This document shows, one piece after another, positions 23,001 to 35,222 of a stretch of DNA of 64,000 nt. Under the pieces are notes generated by a model. The model saw only the letters and a list, made by a program, of their open reading frames with translations, was not told where the DNA came from and searched no databases. Source of the stretch: Lunularia cruciata (Eukaryota; Streptophyta; Marchantiopsida; Lunulariales; Lunulariaceae); NCBI GenBank assembly GCA_948567375.1, contig OX419762.1, forward strand, positions 27,533,465 to 27,597,464, read 5' to 3'. Both the position numbers and the translations under genes were made by a program. Position 1 is the first letter of the stretch. Every line of letters begins with the position of its first letter.

Positions 23001-23143
23001 CTCTGCCCGAACAGTTCATCGTGTCGACCTCTCTGTCCACCAAAAGGCTCCTCAGATGGTTTACCTCTTTGAGCATCATCTTGTCTTCCTCTCTGCCCAG
23101 AAGGATTATCTTGGCGCCTATTCCCATACACCCTTGGATCCAT
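20073..23143 (-). CDS. HIP: HIP-type aquaporin with repetitive N-terminal extension
   Basis: Exons in transcript order: 23143-22604, 22082-21965, 21636-21446, 21119-20933, 20645-20453, 20136-20073; 1293 bp, 430 residues plus stop, with phases closing at all five junctions. Residues 181-430 are a full MIP channel: first helix [19 protein letters not shown] (194-212), first NPA in GGHLNPAVT (N258), second NPA in [11 protein letters not shown] (N373). The aromatic/Arg filter aligns to H238, H361, A370 and R376, the combination reported for hybrid intrinsic proteins (TIP-like His plus PIP-like His). Such channels pass water and perhaps small solutes; the membrane location is unknown. Residues 1-180 form a polar, Gly/Gln/Glu/Arg-rich tail with EEPFGG at 31, 53 and 75 (22-residue period), then a hydrophobic-amphipathic stretch ([12 protein letters not shown]). 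Exon 1 ends at an excellent donor (AAG|GTGAGTAGG). The intron after exon 2 needs a GC donor. The start ATG has an in-frame stop 15 bases upstream. C-terminus: [17 protein letters not shown]. Confidence 0.85.
22354..22425 (-). tRNA. tRNA-Ala (CGC), inside the aquaporin's first coding intron
   Basis: The minus strand folds into a canonical 72-base cloverleaf: a perfect 7-bp acceptor stem (GGAGACG/CGTCTCC), 4-bp D stem (GCTC/GAGC) with a GG-containing loop, 5-bp anticodon stem with loop TTCGCAA, 5-base variable loop, and T stem GTCGG/CCGAT with loop TTCAAAT. A- and B-box promoter sequences are present, and base 73 would be A. The anticodon is CGC (reads GCG, Ala). Oddity: position 3:70 is A-U, so the G3:U70 pair that normally marks Ala tRNAs is absent. 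No T-run follows immediately; TTTT appears about 45 bases downstream. It could be functional, a diverged paralogue or an organelle-derived insert. Confidence 0.85.
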
Positions 23144-23146
23144 ATT

Positions 23147-23212
23147 CTGCCCAAATCATCCAGAAAACAGATATTCAAACAGTCCAACAAAAGTCTCATT
23201 ACGTTCACTCAC
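23147..23212 (-). other. Possible short leader intron of the aquaporin gene
   Basis: On the minus strand a good donor (ATC|GTGAGTGAA) at 23212 and an acceptor (TTTGGGCAG) ending at 23147 flank 66 bases, just before the start codon at 23143. If used, transcription starts upstream, within or beyond the tandem repeats at 23.25-23.77 kb. Splice signals only; there is no coding evidence. Confidence 0.35.
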
Positions 23213-23249
23213 GATCCCTAGGGCCATCTCCCTCTACTTGATGCACAAC

Positions 23250-23770
23250 TTGACAATCCACGAACACAAGTGCTGGCATCAGAAACAGTTTCGTTCGTTT
23301 CCGCAGCACTTGAATCTAGCTCTCTTTCCAAATCATCCGCTAAACCCACAATTGGCCAGAGCAACCCGACTTCCCTTCCTCGCTCTCCTTCACCACCGCA
23401 ATCCCTGTAGCCATATCCCTCCTGAAGTTCGTTCACAAAATGACAAATGCACAAAAACAAGCGCTAGCATCGAGGATATTTTTGTTCGCTTTCGCTTCCT
23501 CTGCACCACGTAACACCGGACTTCTCCTGTCCCAATCGAACAACTGATACACTCACACAAACAACTTGCGAGAGCTCACAATCTCAATCGCAACTTGACA
23601 ATTCCACTGACACAGGCGCTGGCATCGATGACCTTTCTGGTCGCTTTCGCCGCCACTGCCATTCCTGAATTTCTCCCGTACCAATCGAACCGTTTATGAA
23701 CTCACACAATTCACTTACAAATTACACTTCCACGGACACAGGCGCTGGCATCGAGGAAAAGTTTGTTCGT
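23250..23770. repeat. Four degenerate tandem repeats upstream of the aquaporin
   Basis: A motif close to ACACAGGCGCTGGCATCGA recurs at about 23262, 23457, 23609 and 23737. It is followed each time by a block like TTCGTTCG(T/C)TTTCGCCGCCAC and, in three copies, by a block like CCAATCGAAC, in the order expected of unequal tandem duplication. Copy spacing is about 195, 150 and 130 bp, so the units carry indels. The repeats lie in the promoter or leader of the aquaporin gene. I see no continuous reading frame through them. Confidence 0.6.
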
Positions 23771-26700
23771 TTTCGCCGCCACTTGGAACGAAATTTCTCC
23801 GGTCCAAATCGAACCGGTGAACTCAAAACAATGCAGGCCATCCGAAACAGGAACGTTTCGCAATCCTCGTCGTCAACTTACAAGTTCCGAAGCCGTGCGC
23901 GCTCATTGGACTTCAGATTGCAGAGACAAGGAGCGTAATTTCTTCGCGACAAAACACGCTGCCAAACAAAGGAAGAAGATAAACACTCACGTGCAGCTGT
24001 GGCGCCGCGGGAGTTTGAAGGGCCATGGAAATACTCGTATCTCGACAACATTCCGACTAATCAGGCATGCGTGAGAATCTCCCCTCGTATATCTGTACGT
24101 ATCTCCTCTCCTCAATCAGTTCCAATTACCTCAACCACCGGCCACTTCTGTGCGCGGAATTTGAGAGCTCATCGTGTCACACGTGGCCTCTCGTGGTTAA
24201 CATACGCGAATCGAGACCACCCACCACCCTCCTCGTTCCGCGTCTTGAATACGTGGTGCTGTAGATCTTGTAACTCGACCTGGAGTCCTACGGCGCCGCA
24301 TATGTCCCGGACGGGACCTGATCCGGATTACAATGAGTATCCCACTCATGCTTGTACTATACGATACTCTCCTACCCTCATAGACTCCAGTGGTTTACGT
24401 TACCGGAACCCACCCATCAGGTTTTCCTCATTAGGACCTCTTTTCAATCGACACAGCTCTCGCGGTTCGTTGGCCGGTAAGCCTGACACCGGATCCTGGT
24501 TAAGTAAAGCCCCGCTAGTGAAGACTCTGGCAGGTCCGGAACTAAAGTTCTGGCTGCTTCGCCTAGAACCATCCGTTGGAAATATCCACCAGTCTAAGTC
24601 TGTTTATACTTTGGCCTCATCGTAGGACAGACAAACTTGGCTATTTCCGATCAGGAAGTGAAGTCACGGACGCGCAAAACAGCCCAAAACAAGCTGGACC
24701 GGGAAGATCCTCGGCATCTGCTGAGGTCCATGTAACGGGGAGAGAGACAACAAATGGCAAATTAGTTGGGATTAGGATTCTCCATCGTTGATGTGGCTGT
24801 CACTTAATATGAGGAGTTTCTTGCTTCGGGAACTTCGCTTGCGTTGTGCTTTTCCGAATGTTGTGGAATTTAAGGTTTTGGAGTCCTCGAGTTCATGTCA
24901 ATGGCAAGAGTTGTTTGTAGGGATCAAGTTGAGTAAAATCCTATCCTAAGATCAAATCTAAACAAATGCGATATTCTCTCCAAGTGTTTCAGATGGCCAA
25001 GATCCATCGACAAGAGAAATTCTTTTAGCAACTTTGCATGAATTGTTTCTTCCGTGATGAGTGTAAGCAAGATATTTCGAGATCTGAGATACCCTACTTT
25101 GTTTCCATACGCTGCAGCTTGGCGAGGATCGAGTTAGCTTCATCCCTACGATATCCAGTTCCCAAAATGTGCAAATCTTGTTGTGTGAATCTTGTTCACC
25201 TTCTAAGACTGTACGTCGATCCTTTTGATGTTGCCAAAACTTTGGCGCGAGATACTGAATTTATAAATCGATGCTTTGGTCCCCACGACACTCTTTACGA
25301 TATTGTGGACCTTTATTGTATCGATCAAATTGCATTCGTTTCCAGGTGGCTCCGTGGATGTATTTGTGAGCATTTTAATTGTATGTTTACTTGCGCCGTC
25401 ACAAATGGGCGTGATTTCTTATCCTTGCAAGACAAATAACATCTTTTCTCGTTTTCATCTACTCCTAAAACTTCATCTTCGTTGAACTTCAGGTAAGTTC
25501 CTTAAATCAGCTCTTCGCAAAGGCAAGATGTGCCTTCTTCAACAGCCGAATATACAAGAATCATCTTTGCTATGAGGCTTCAGATTGTTTGTACACTTCC
25601 TTGTGGGACAAATAACACAGTCAACAATGAAATGTAATCCACTCCTTGGTGACGCTTGAAGAAGTATGTTATTAGTCTAAAACTCGTCAGGATTTTAAAA
25701 ACCTTGTCTCCGATCTTCACACAGAAAATGCTGTTGGTCATGCCAAACTAACATCTTTCCCATCTTTCCATGTACCATCTCCATCTTGTTCATTGTCATT
25801 TCCAGTGTTCGCCATGAGATCATCATATACACCTCAGACAAGTATGCTTTCTGAGTGTGTCTGAGAAAATAGAAAAGAAAGGGCATCGTACACCACATTT
25901 GTTTCGCCACGCCTATCTCTTCCTTGAAAAGTACTCAACACTGCCCCTGGTTACCCTTGAAGGGTTGGTTACACAGAGCCGTTCATCCTCAGGTTAAGCC
26001 CAGCGTGAGTTTGGCCAATCCAGGTCATTCTCTGCCCCGGACAACTCTTAGGACGAGGGAAAGGAGTCAAGCGGACTTTGAACGGATGGATAAAGAGATG
26101 AACCCAGGATGGATCGGAAGAAAATCTTCGTCTTTCTGTACAGTACATGGTGTGGATGTACAGAAGACAGACAGACAGACAGACAGACAGTCTTTTCTCT
26201 TCATGTCGAGACCGTTTCGCGAAGGCTGCCCTTACCCGAGGCTGAAGAAGACCCCGGAAGGAATGGCTCGGGTTTGTCCTCTCCTCTGCCCTTGGGCAGC
26301 TGAAAAGCGTTAGAGATGGTCACAGTAAGGAGAGGCGGGCCCCGAGGTCCACAGCGTAGACGAACCACCTTTGTCCGACACAACATATGGATTGTGGGGA
26401 ACAATATTAATAAACTGAAGTTGATTCGAAAGCTCAAAGAAGCACATTAAGATTGTCAGAGGTCTTTTCTCCCTCGTGTTCCGCAAGAATATCGTAGCAA
26501 AGAATCTAGCTAAGATAGGATAGGCGCATAGACGAAAGAATCTTCAGTACTACATATGCTGCTCTACAGACGAGAACGTGTGAAATCTCCTTGGGCATGA
26601 GACCTTGACTTTGTGAGAAAGTGGTAAAATATGGATGGTACTTTAATGATGAGTGATATTTGGGTCTTTCTTGCCGAAGCATCATCAATAGTTCTTGCAA

Positions 26701-29700
26701 TTTCTTTGAACTTTCATCTTGAGGAAGATGATTCAAGAGGAAACTATCGAAAACCCTTTTGCTCTTCTTCTTGGTGCCTTTGTATTCCTTTTTCTCTTTT
26801 TCCTTCCGAGTATGCTATATGGCCTTTAGGCCTTTTCCTAAGTCGACGATGCAATGGTTCACTCGGAGATCCTGAACGAACTACAATAACATTTCCCAGA
26901 ATCGACACAAGAAAGCAATCCCAGTAAGAAGATCATGGATAAAGGAAAGACTAAACCTCCTGCGCATCATTGGTTCATGTATCGTCTGCAGCTTAAGACC
27001 GAATCACTCATCCATGAATGATTACAAGCCAAAACACGAGAAGGAAAATGACAAAGAATGCTTAGTCATATGATACTCACAAGCACCCGTGTAGGTCCGC
27101 AGCCTATTAACTACTATTAAACCTTTTCTAGTCTCGGATTCCATCCACTCTTGTAGACTTCCAAACCGTTGAACGCGCACCAATCAAAGAAATTTTCGTG
27201 TAGAGCCAGTGCATGGGACTCCAGTTCTTGTAATTAATTTAGCGCTTTACGTTTGAAGTTGTGTCTCTCTCTAAAAGTTTTTTCTATCACCATTATTTTC
27301 TATAAATGTTACAGATTTCAGTGCTCCTTTGTTCGTGGACAAATGGAAATCTTTGCCAGATGATGATTTTTGTTGGAACGTTTTAAACCCGATGAAATTC
27401 TGTCCCCTTATGGTTACATGTGATATTTCAAAATAAAAATTTCTAATGTTATCACTGAGTTGCACATTTATCACAAATAACCATTTACAAGCACAAGAGT
27501 TATTTCCTGATAACGTCCTAGATGGTGCTATCCTTTTCCTTGAGGGTGCTGTACTTTTCCTTCATTGAGCCATGCATATGGCCGGTGCAACATGGAACAA
27601 TCCGTGATATACTAAGAATATAGTCAAAATGTTTTCCAGGGTAGCTACAGAAGTACCAAGCAGTGAGGAAGCAGGTTCTCCTTCATAAATGGTAGAGAGT
27701 GTGTGTATCCAAGGAATATCTGTGATCAGCCGCCATCAGTCGAAAAACCTCATCGAGGGGCAAAGTGAACTTACTAAATAATAATCGTACTTCTCTTTTT
27801 TATAAATTAAGGCGAGTGAATCCATGACTTGATGGTATTATTAATTATTTGAGATGAAACATAAATTCAATCAGCAATCCCACTTCCTAGTTGAATCGAG
27901 CAAAGTTATTTAACTATGATGACTCAATGGTATAATTATTCATTTGAGATGATACTGAAGCTATAAGGAAATAATCCCATTCCACTTCAAGGAGATTTAA
28001 CTTTCGTCTCAAAAGGAATTTCACCGTCAAGGAGGAAGTAAACTATTCAACAATGTCATATGTATACCTCGAGTACGAAATGATTGAACACATTAAGTTC
28101 TGAAGCTCTTAGAGAAAGACAATATTCAAACATTACTATAATCTCTACTTTCTTCACTTGATATTTTATCTAATTGTTACCTTTTGAGTTACTCCCGAGC
28201 ACTAACAACTAGGGAGATTCGACTACTGCAGTAGAGTCTTGATTCAGTTATAAGCCTTACAGCCTCATGCAGTCAATTAATTAAGGGCAATGCTCCAGAA
28301 ACAGGAAAGAAAATCATTTATATACATGTGCATGAATATCACTGCCACACAAACAATTGTTCCTCGTGGGCTCATTAGAAAATTGAGGGGAAAGTGATTC
28401 CACTCTCATCTCCTCTTCAAATGGGCCCCACTTGGAGACATGGTGCCACGTGTGAAAGTCAGTTGTTTCCGAACGGCTTCGAGATAAGATGCATTTTAAC
28501 TATACAACTATACTTGAAATTCTGGGAAGTTGCTTGAAATTTATTCCTGACATACATACAGATGATCTGGTGCATATAGGGAAATCACCAGAGGAAGGTT
28601 GATACCATAGGTGAACGAACTAAACCACGTTCTTCAACATTCTCCATGGCGGGCACCCATTGAAGGTACAATGCAGTAGACTCAATTTGGCCCCGAGATT
28701 TGCACATTTTACAAAAGAAGTGGCAGTTATCAAAATTTTCTTTAATACCAGTAAGCTTTTACATACAACATACTTAACAAACGTTACGGTTTAGATAGAT
28801 ATAATTTTTATTTATTTTTTTAAATCGAGAATTTGATAACATTATAGTAGTACATGGTTTTGGCATCCCTTGTGGATAATATCTTTAAATCTTATCGTAC
28901 AGTTTATAAGCGTAATTCTCGAAATTATCACACTTATGTAAATAACTGTAATCATAGAGTTATTGTATGGAAAATGCTCTCGAAATTAGTTCCACTCATG
29001 GAGGAAAAAAAAAGTAACTTACGCGTGCTTGCGGGTATCTTTTTCGGTTCTGTCGAATCGATTGCAATTATGCAACTAGCTACCGAGAATCGACTGTGTA
29101 AGTAAATATTCGGTCAACAGGAGCTGGTGGTAGTTACGCGAGTATTTGCTTTGTTTAGTTCAAAAGAAATTGGATCAAAGCTTGGTCGACTGGAAGCACC
29201 AGCAATACCAAAAGCAAGAAGGAAAGAAAAAGAATATATAGATCATAGAGAACTCTGGTGTCTAGAATCCCTTGCACGTGAACAGTTAATAACCGTTAGG
29301 GGAGGTTTGCAGTTCTGTTTTGTCCCAATTTCCTCTAGTGTCGATCTATCTGGACTTCTGATGCACTAACGCAACAACATGGTAATGTGTATCATCACAC
29401 TGTAAACAGTTTTATGCATATCATACTGGGGGGGGCTTGACTCTTAGTTTTTCCCAACACCATCAAGTGGAAGAGAGACGAAAGCTCTTCTTCTCCAATC
29501 TTTGTTTTTCCTATATCCATCCTTGAAACAGTCGTTGAAATCCCAAATCCAACCATCTCAGAAAGAGCAGGCAATGAAGAAAAGGCGAGGAGAATATGTT
29601 TTTCCTTTTGCCTGACGTATGTAAGGATAGCCATGATATATGCGCATGGACACAGAGGAGACTGCGAACGAACACAGAAGGTAAGGTGGTGGCCATGTTA

Positions 29701-29900
29701 GTTATTAATTTATGCCTAGATTCGATGACACGGATAGATAGTGGAAAGAGGACGAGGAGGGGCTGTGGAAAGTTTGATTCCTCTGGTGTGCTGTCCAAAA
29801 GACATGATTTCCGGATTGATTGAGTTGTAAGACCGCACTCCCGTACGGTCCTTCCATCCATCGGTAAGGACCCGTAGAGTTGTTGATGTTAACAGGGTAG
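23771..29900. other. Long region without recognised genes
   Basis: Open frames here (for example 23999-24625, 25038-25439 and 28854-29105, all +) show no family motif. None has a clear splice context or reading-frame conservation that I can judge. The region has gene-island composition and no Gypsy-family LTR. Poorly conserved genes or non-coding transcripts could be hidden. Confidence 0.35.
26166..26190. repeat. (GACA)n microsatellite
   Basis: About six perfect tandem copies of the tetranucleotide GACA. Confidence 0.9.
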
Positions 29901-30423
29901 GGTGAAGCTCTGTTGGTCTACTTCCGATAGCTGTTCGTGGGAGGTTAAACGATCACAACCTTGTCAGAAATCCGTTTGTTTATTGGATGGTGTTTACTGC
30001 CGGGTTGTGTGTGTGTTCCGGCGGATTCTGGGGATTCCGGAAACTGGTTTGTACTGGTCGCCTCTTCCTCCCTCTTTTGTTGTTGCACGAAGATCATTTC
30101 CCAGAATATGGTTTGCACGCTTGTGCTTTCAGACGTTCCCCGAAATTGGGACGGGGAAATCCCGGCAGGTGAAACGGAGATTAGCTTTTGCGGATATCGC
30201 CAGCGTCATTGGGGATCAGCGTCATGCTGCCATACCCACATCGACAGACCCCCAAGCAGAGAAGAGACGAACACTATCGCCGTGCCGTTAGCAATCCAGT
30301 CGATGTTACAAGCCGTCCAAGAGAAACAGGGTACCACTTGTTACTCGTTAGGTGTTATGCGTCACCGTTGACTGCACCACCGGAGGTATTGTGATCGAGC
30401 TATAGGTAGCCTTCCGTAGGGTT

Positions 30424-30441
30424 GGGGGGGGGGGGGGGGGG
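30424..30441. repeat. Poly-G tract (18 G) followed by CCC
   Basis: An uninterrupted run of 18 G residues on the plus strand. It can form a G-quadruplex and is also a place where sequencing or assembly often errs, so the exact length is doubtful. Confidence 0.85.
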
Positions 30442-30759
30442 CCCGACTAAGTAAATAGAAATCCCTAACGGATTCGTGACAAAACAAATCTGGAGAGAGC
30501 TTCAGGAACTTCAAGAATCCTCCCGAACAAAGGGAAAATTTACAGGAAAAGACAAGGACAGCAAGTTTTAACTGGTAAGAAAACCTCCAAACGGTTTCTC
30601 TCGACAGGTTTGGGGAGTAGTCAGTCCCAGAGCAGAGGTAAGGGAAGTGTGGGGGAGTAGCTACCAAGTGGGAGGGTACTGTGGGGACAGAGAGAACCGT
30701 AGACGCAGTCACGCCGAAGGAAAAAGTCTGTAACGAGCCTCCATTGGATTGATTCATGG

Positions 30760-31930
30760 CTCCATGGACTGGTCAAGGTTCTTTTTCGGGGCGAGTGTGC
30801 ACTAGCAGTAGTAGTAGAAGTAGTGATGGAGCAGAATAATCCATCCTCCGGAACATAGGTCTGTAAGGGAGGGGAGGGGGAAAGTGGTCTGTTCTGTTGC
30901 GTTCTGTTCGCTTGCTGATTGATGCTGCTGCTCCACGGAATGGAATGGGGGATCCAATCATAGCATGTGCGTTGTTCGTCGAGCTTGAGCGTAGTTCAGT
31001 CGCCCGAGAGGAAGGGAACAACGGGATTCCGCTAACGAATTGCTGGGTACTGAGTTGGCGAGGCACAGGGAATAGGAAACGTGGTCGGGTTGTCGCATTT
31101 CCGACGGCTACTTCATATGATGCGGGACTGCCCTGGAGTTAGTAGCTGCTGTGTGAGCAGAAGAGAGATACAGAGAGGAGAGGAGAGGAGAGGAGTATGT
31201 TGTTTTATAGAGGGGAGGAATCCTGTGGCTCAGCAGCAGAACAGCAGACCTAATCTGCTTCCACGCTCCCGTTTGTTGCGAGCCTTTGTGGGTTATCAGT
31301 GAAAAAGAGAGGGGAAGAGGTGGGTGATATCATCTTTGCACGTTTCTAGCCCAGATAGAGAGAAGAGGAGTTTGCTGCACGGGGAGGAGGAATCGAGGTT
31401 TAGAGAAGAGGTAGGGGAGAAGCAGAAGATTTGCAGAAAGAGGAAGGGAGGGGAGGGGAAGGCGAGTCATGGGACAGTGTTACGCTGCACAAAAGCCGAG
31501 GGAGAGATGGATAAAGAAATCTGGAAAAGGAGGACCCGCAGGGAGGTACTCTCAGCGAGAGAGTTACGGCAATGGGTGCTTTACTCTCGTGAGAGAGCAA
31601 CGTGCTAGATTCTACATAATCCGTCGGTGCATCACCATGCTTCTATGTTGGCACAAGTATGGCGACTCGTGACGGGAAGAAGCTCCATGTCGTGGGAGCT
31701 ATCAGTCATTTGATCATCTATCTATCAGCCGGCGATGATCGAAGCAGAAGCAGGACACTTGTGTAGATTCTCGACTCGACAATTTCACTGAAGCTATCGT
31801 TGGCCGATCCAAGAGCAAATGTGGCAAAGACTCAAGCAAGCTTTGATTACTTTCAACCAATCTTCCGCATAGGAAGTACGCAGTGAATGCAATACACGGA
31901 GGAGAGAGAGAGAGACGCAGAGGCACGGAA
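30760..31930. other. Purine-rich (GA/GGA) tract, leader- or promoter-like
   Basis: The plus strand is strongly GA-rich, with GAGAGGAGAGGAGAGGAG near 31175-31195 and GAGAGAGAGAGA near 31902. Read on the minus strand these are CT-rich stretches such as those in plant core promoters and 5' leaders. No convincing coding sequence follows in either direction, so any gene it would serve is unidentified. Confidence 0.35.
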
Positions 31931-34900
31931 GCTAGTGCTATTTGGCATGACTTCTAGGATCTGCGCAGTCACCCTCCTCCCACCCTTCGGGACCCATTTC
32001 AGAGGCCTCGAATTGTGGTAAATATGCGCCTACGATAACAGTCATGGATACAATCCCTTCGAATCCACCCTTGTGAAGATGTGAGTGCTTCTTAACGGAG
32101 AGATCAAAAGCTCGCACACAGTGGAATGCTCAAGCGTGGGCGCACAAGGACTGTAGATGTAGATTTCGAGACCATGAAGCACAGGGAATTGCCAAAGATG
32201 TCAAGAGTGTCATATGCCTGTACATAATCCGTTTTTTTGTTCAATAGCACGTAGTATTGTCTATAAAGAAAGCGACTTGTCCATTTCCCCCTTCTACTGT
32301 CACATGATCTCCGTTCATTCCATCGGTTCTGTCATTGCACTTGATTTTACCTCGGTTGCATTTGTGTATCTCTTTCTTGATTGCCGCTGGTGAGAGAACA
32401 TTCTTTGCTACCCTGTTTCGGAAGCACTGAGGAGGTCAGTACCTTACTTTGCAAGTACTTTGGGAGTCATTATTTTGGATATCTACCAGTTGTGTGTCAC
32501 CAGAGAGACTGGAGTAAACGGGATAAAGATGGCCCTCCACACTCTAGAGCTGAGTGGAGTGGTCTGTCCGCCTTCTGGATGTTCCTGTTCAAAGCATGAG
32601 GAATGCCGGTTGGGGTCAAAAGTTACTTTGATCGAAATTGACAAGAAGTTTCCACGTTTCTTCCTCTCGCTTGCCTTCCTGTTATCTTTATTGTGATGAA
32701 GGAAGTCTTTCTGTGAACTCGTGAGAACAGCTCAGAACAGCTCGTTTTAAGTTCCTAAAATGCGCGGATGTTCATGTAAGAAGTAGTGCTATATTTCAGG
32801 TATGACGATGCTAGATTGTCAAGTTTCTCCGAACCACTGTCCCTGGACCCTCATTAGCAGTTCCTTCCTTTCCCCTCCGCTGCTAAAAGTTCTGGAGTAC
32901 GATGAAGCGCTTCATCCACTCGTCCTATTTCCTAGCAGACAGCAACAAAAGTGGCAACGGGCTACTTACTAGAGACATGAGAATCCCGCACGGTTGCAAC
33001 CCGCACGGCGGCACGTTACAGAGTGACCCTCAACGAATGGTCTACCAGCAAGGAAAAGCGCGCATAACATTTTGCTTAGATGAGTCTTTGCTCCTCGCTA
33101 TTAAGAGCGTATGAACCGGCAGCCTTGTAGAAGTAGTAGACTAAAAGTATCCGAACCGCGAGCCACTGTTCAAGTTAATCCTGTGCTGGCGTGGCCCTCT
33201 ATCAGGAGGGAGTCGCCCCCCATCGACAAAAGGGGATTCGCCCGAAATTGACTTGCACTCGCTGACGTTACGACATTTGAAAATTATTTTCAGGAATGGA
33301 TACAAGCTATTCGGCTGTTTGTAGATAGATAGCAACTGTGAAGTGCGTAGAAGCTTCCCATTTGTCTTCACTCAACACTTTGCTTAGGCAGACTGCATCG
33401 TCTACACCAGTTCTTACTGTACTCTGTCTCCCATCCAGCTCTTGAACAATCAGCACCGGAGTAAAAGACGAACGGTAGATATTTTATATGAAAGACGAGG
33501 TTTTCCAAAGGCCGAGGATTGTTTGGCGCCGTGCTCATGATCATTTTACTGAACTGTTGGTGTTAAAACAGCTGTGGTGGAAGCACACGAGGCTCGCAAC
33601 AGGAGATCACGATCATCAAACGATCAACTTCCAATGCATCGTTATCGAACCTACCACGTCTCGTAAGCTGGTGCAGTCAACGCCCTGCGATCTGTCCAGT
33701 AGACCTTCTGTGTGATCTCACTGTTGAACTTAAATCCCAACAACGCTTCTACTGGATCCACCGACTATCGCATCTTCTCTGCTACTGCAACTGTAGAAAT
33801 CTCGCAATAAAACACGTGACTCAGTTCGGCTACTGTACCTATAGAATAGATGAAATGTATCGAACACCATTAACCCTTTTGGCCTCCCGCGAAAGAAGAT
33901 TCAGAGTCTGTACAACCTCATAGTCCCGGAACCTTTCAAAGAGCTTCGCTGTGTTCGGTCTGCTGCCATAATGCTCAAGCTACGGAAGCCCACTACCAGA
34001 AACCCAGGAGAAAGAAGTTTAACAGATCCTACTAGGTAGAAGAGCTGTTCAGTTGTACATTGACACGCCAGAGTTAACCGGCACCATGCTACTAGACATA
34101 GTCGGGACTAGATTTGACTTGAGTTTAGCAGAAGCAAATACGGTAATTGAAAAACATCCGCCTGAAACAGATTATGGGCAAGAATTGAGTATATTGAGTG
34201 GCATTCTTGAGTGATGTGCGAACTGACCCCATTGTCGCTTCTTGTAGTAACTAATCAAATCCATTCAATAGAAGTCATGGTCCTGCCTTATACCAGCGTG
34301 GCTTAGCAATTTCATCGTTGCTTTGGCACTGGCTGCAATTTTTGTATCTTGGTATGTTGCTGCAAGAAGGTAGGTCCGTCTAGTAGATCGCTAAGACCCC
34401 ACTGCCTACCCGCGTCTGTCACTTTCAGTATTGAAAAATACTTTGGAGATCTTTGCTACTGTAATAATGAAGTCAATAATGTAAAGCACCCTGAAAGATG
34501 AGAGACTTTAGATTTATGAGTTCCAAGACCCTAAAACTCACTGGAAAACTAAGGCTTTAGAAAAATGGAAATTATCTGGTATCGACTATCCGTCAGACAT
34601 ACGTGAATCGTTCTCATAACAATTCATAAATCCCTTCGGAGAACTTTTCTCACTGCAGGATATTCTTTTCTGTAAAAGACGCAGATAGTGACATTGCCAC
34701 GCTCAACATTTCAGAGTCCAAGTTTTTGGAACTGTTTAGGAAAATGTATATACCCGGCTTGAAAACAAGATGTAAAGTCCCCGTGTATGACAGTGGGAGG
34801 TTCATACCTCACAAAACCTGCGAATCGAAGGTAACGTCTGCGATTAAAACGTAGGAAAAATTTCCCTGAGTTTGCCTGAACAGGGAAGCCAGGTCATAAT

Positions 34901-35222
34901 CCTCGACAAATGCCTCCTTGCTCCGATATGTCAACAACGGCGAGATTCTCGTAAGCAAAGAACTACTTTCCCTGTTGATCCTCTGGTAGAAGTCTTGAGG
35001 CGTAAACTAGATTATTCCCGAGCAAGAATGAAGTCCTGATATAGCTATCTTAATCTGCATCTATAAAAAATGTATATACATGTTCTTCGGCTCCAGTGAT
35101 GGAGCAAACTGAGAGTGAGCTGTTCATGGCTGTCCTCTACTTGTAACACCTAGTCTCAGCTGTGGCCAAGGCTGCTTTCCTAGACGAATTCGTCCCAAAG
35201 CAGAAACTATGTATAACGAAAC
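31931..35222. other. No gene recognised
   Basis: Only short frames without motifs (for example 32381-32599, 32902-33114 and 33488-33715, all +). The last few hundred bases before 35222 should include the COG4 3' UTR and terminator, but no clear poly(A) signal was singled out. Confidence 0.4.

Noticed and set aside
23999-24625. 208-residue plus-strand frame
   Set aside because: Composition is irregular and no domain is visible; probably a chance frame in the aquaporin's upstream DNA.
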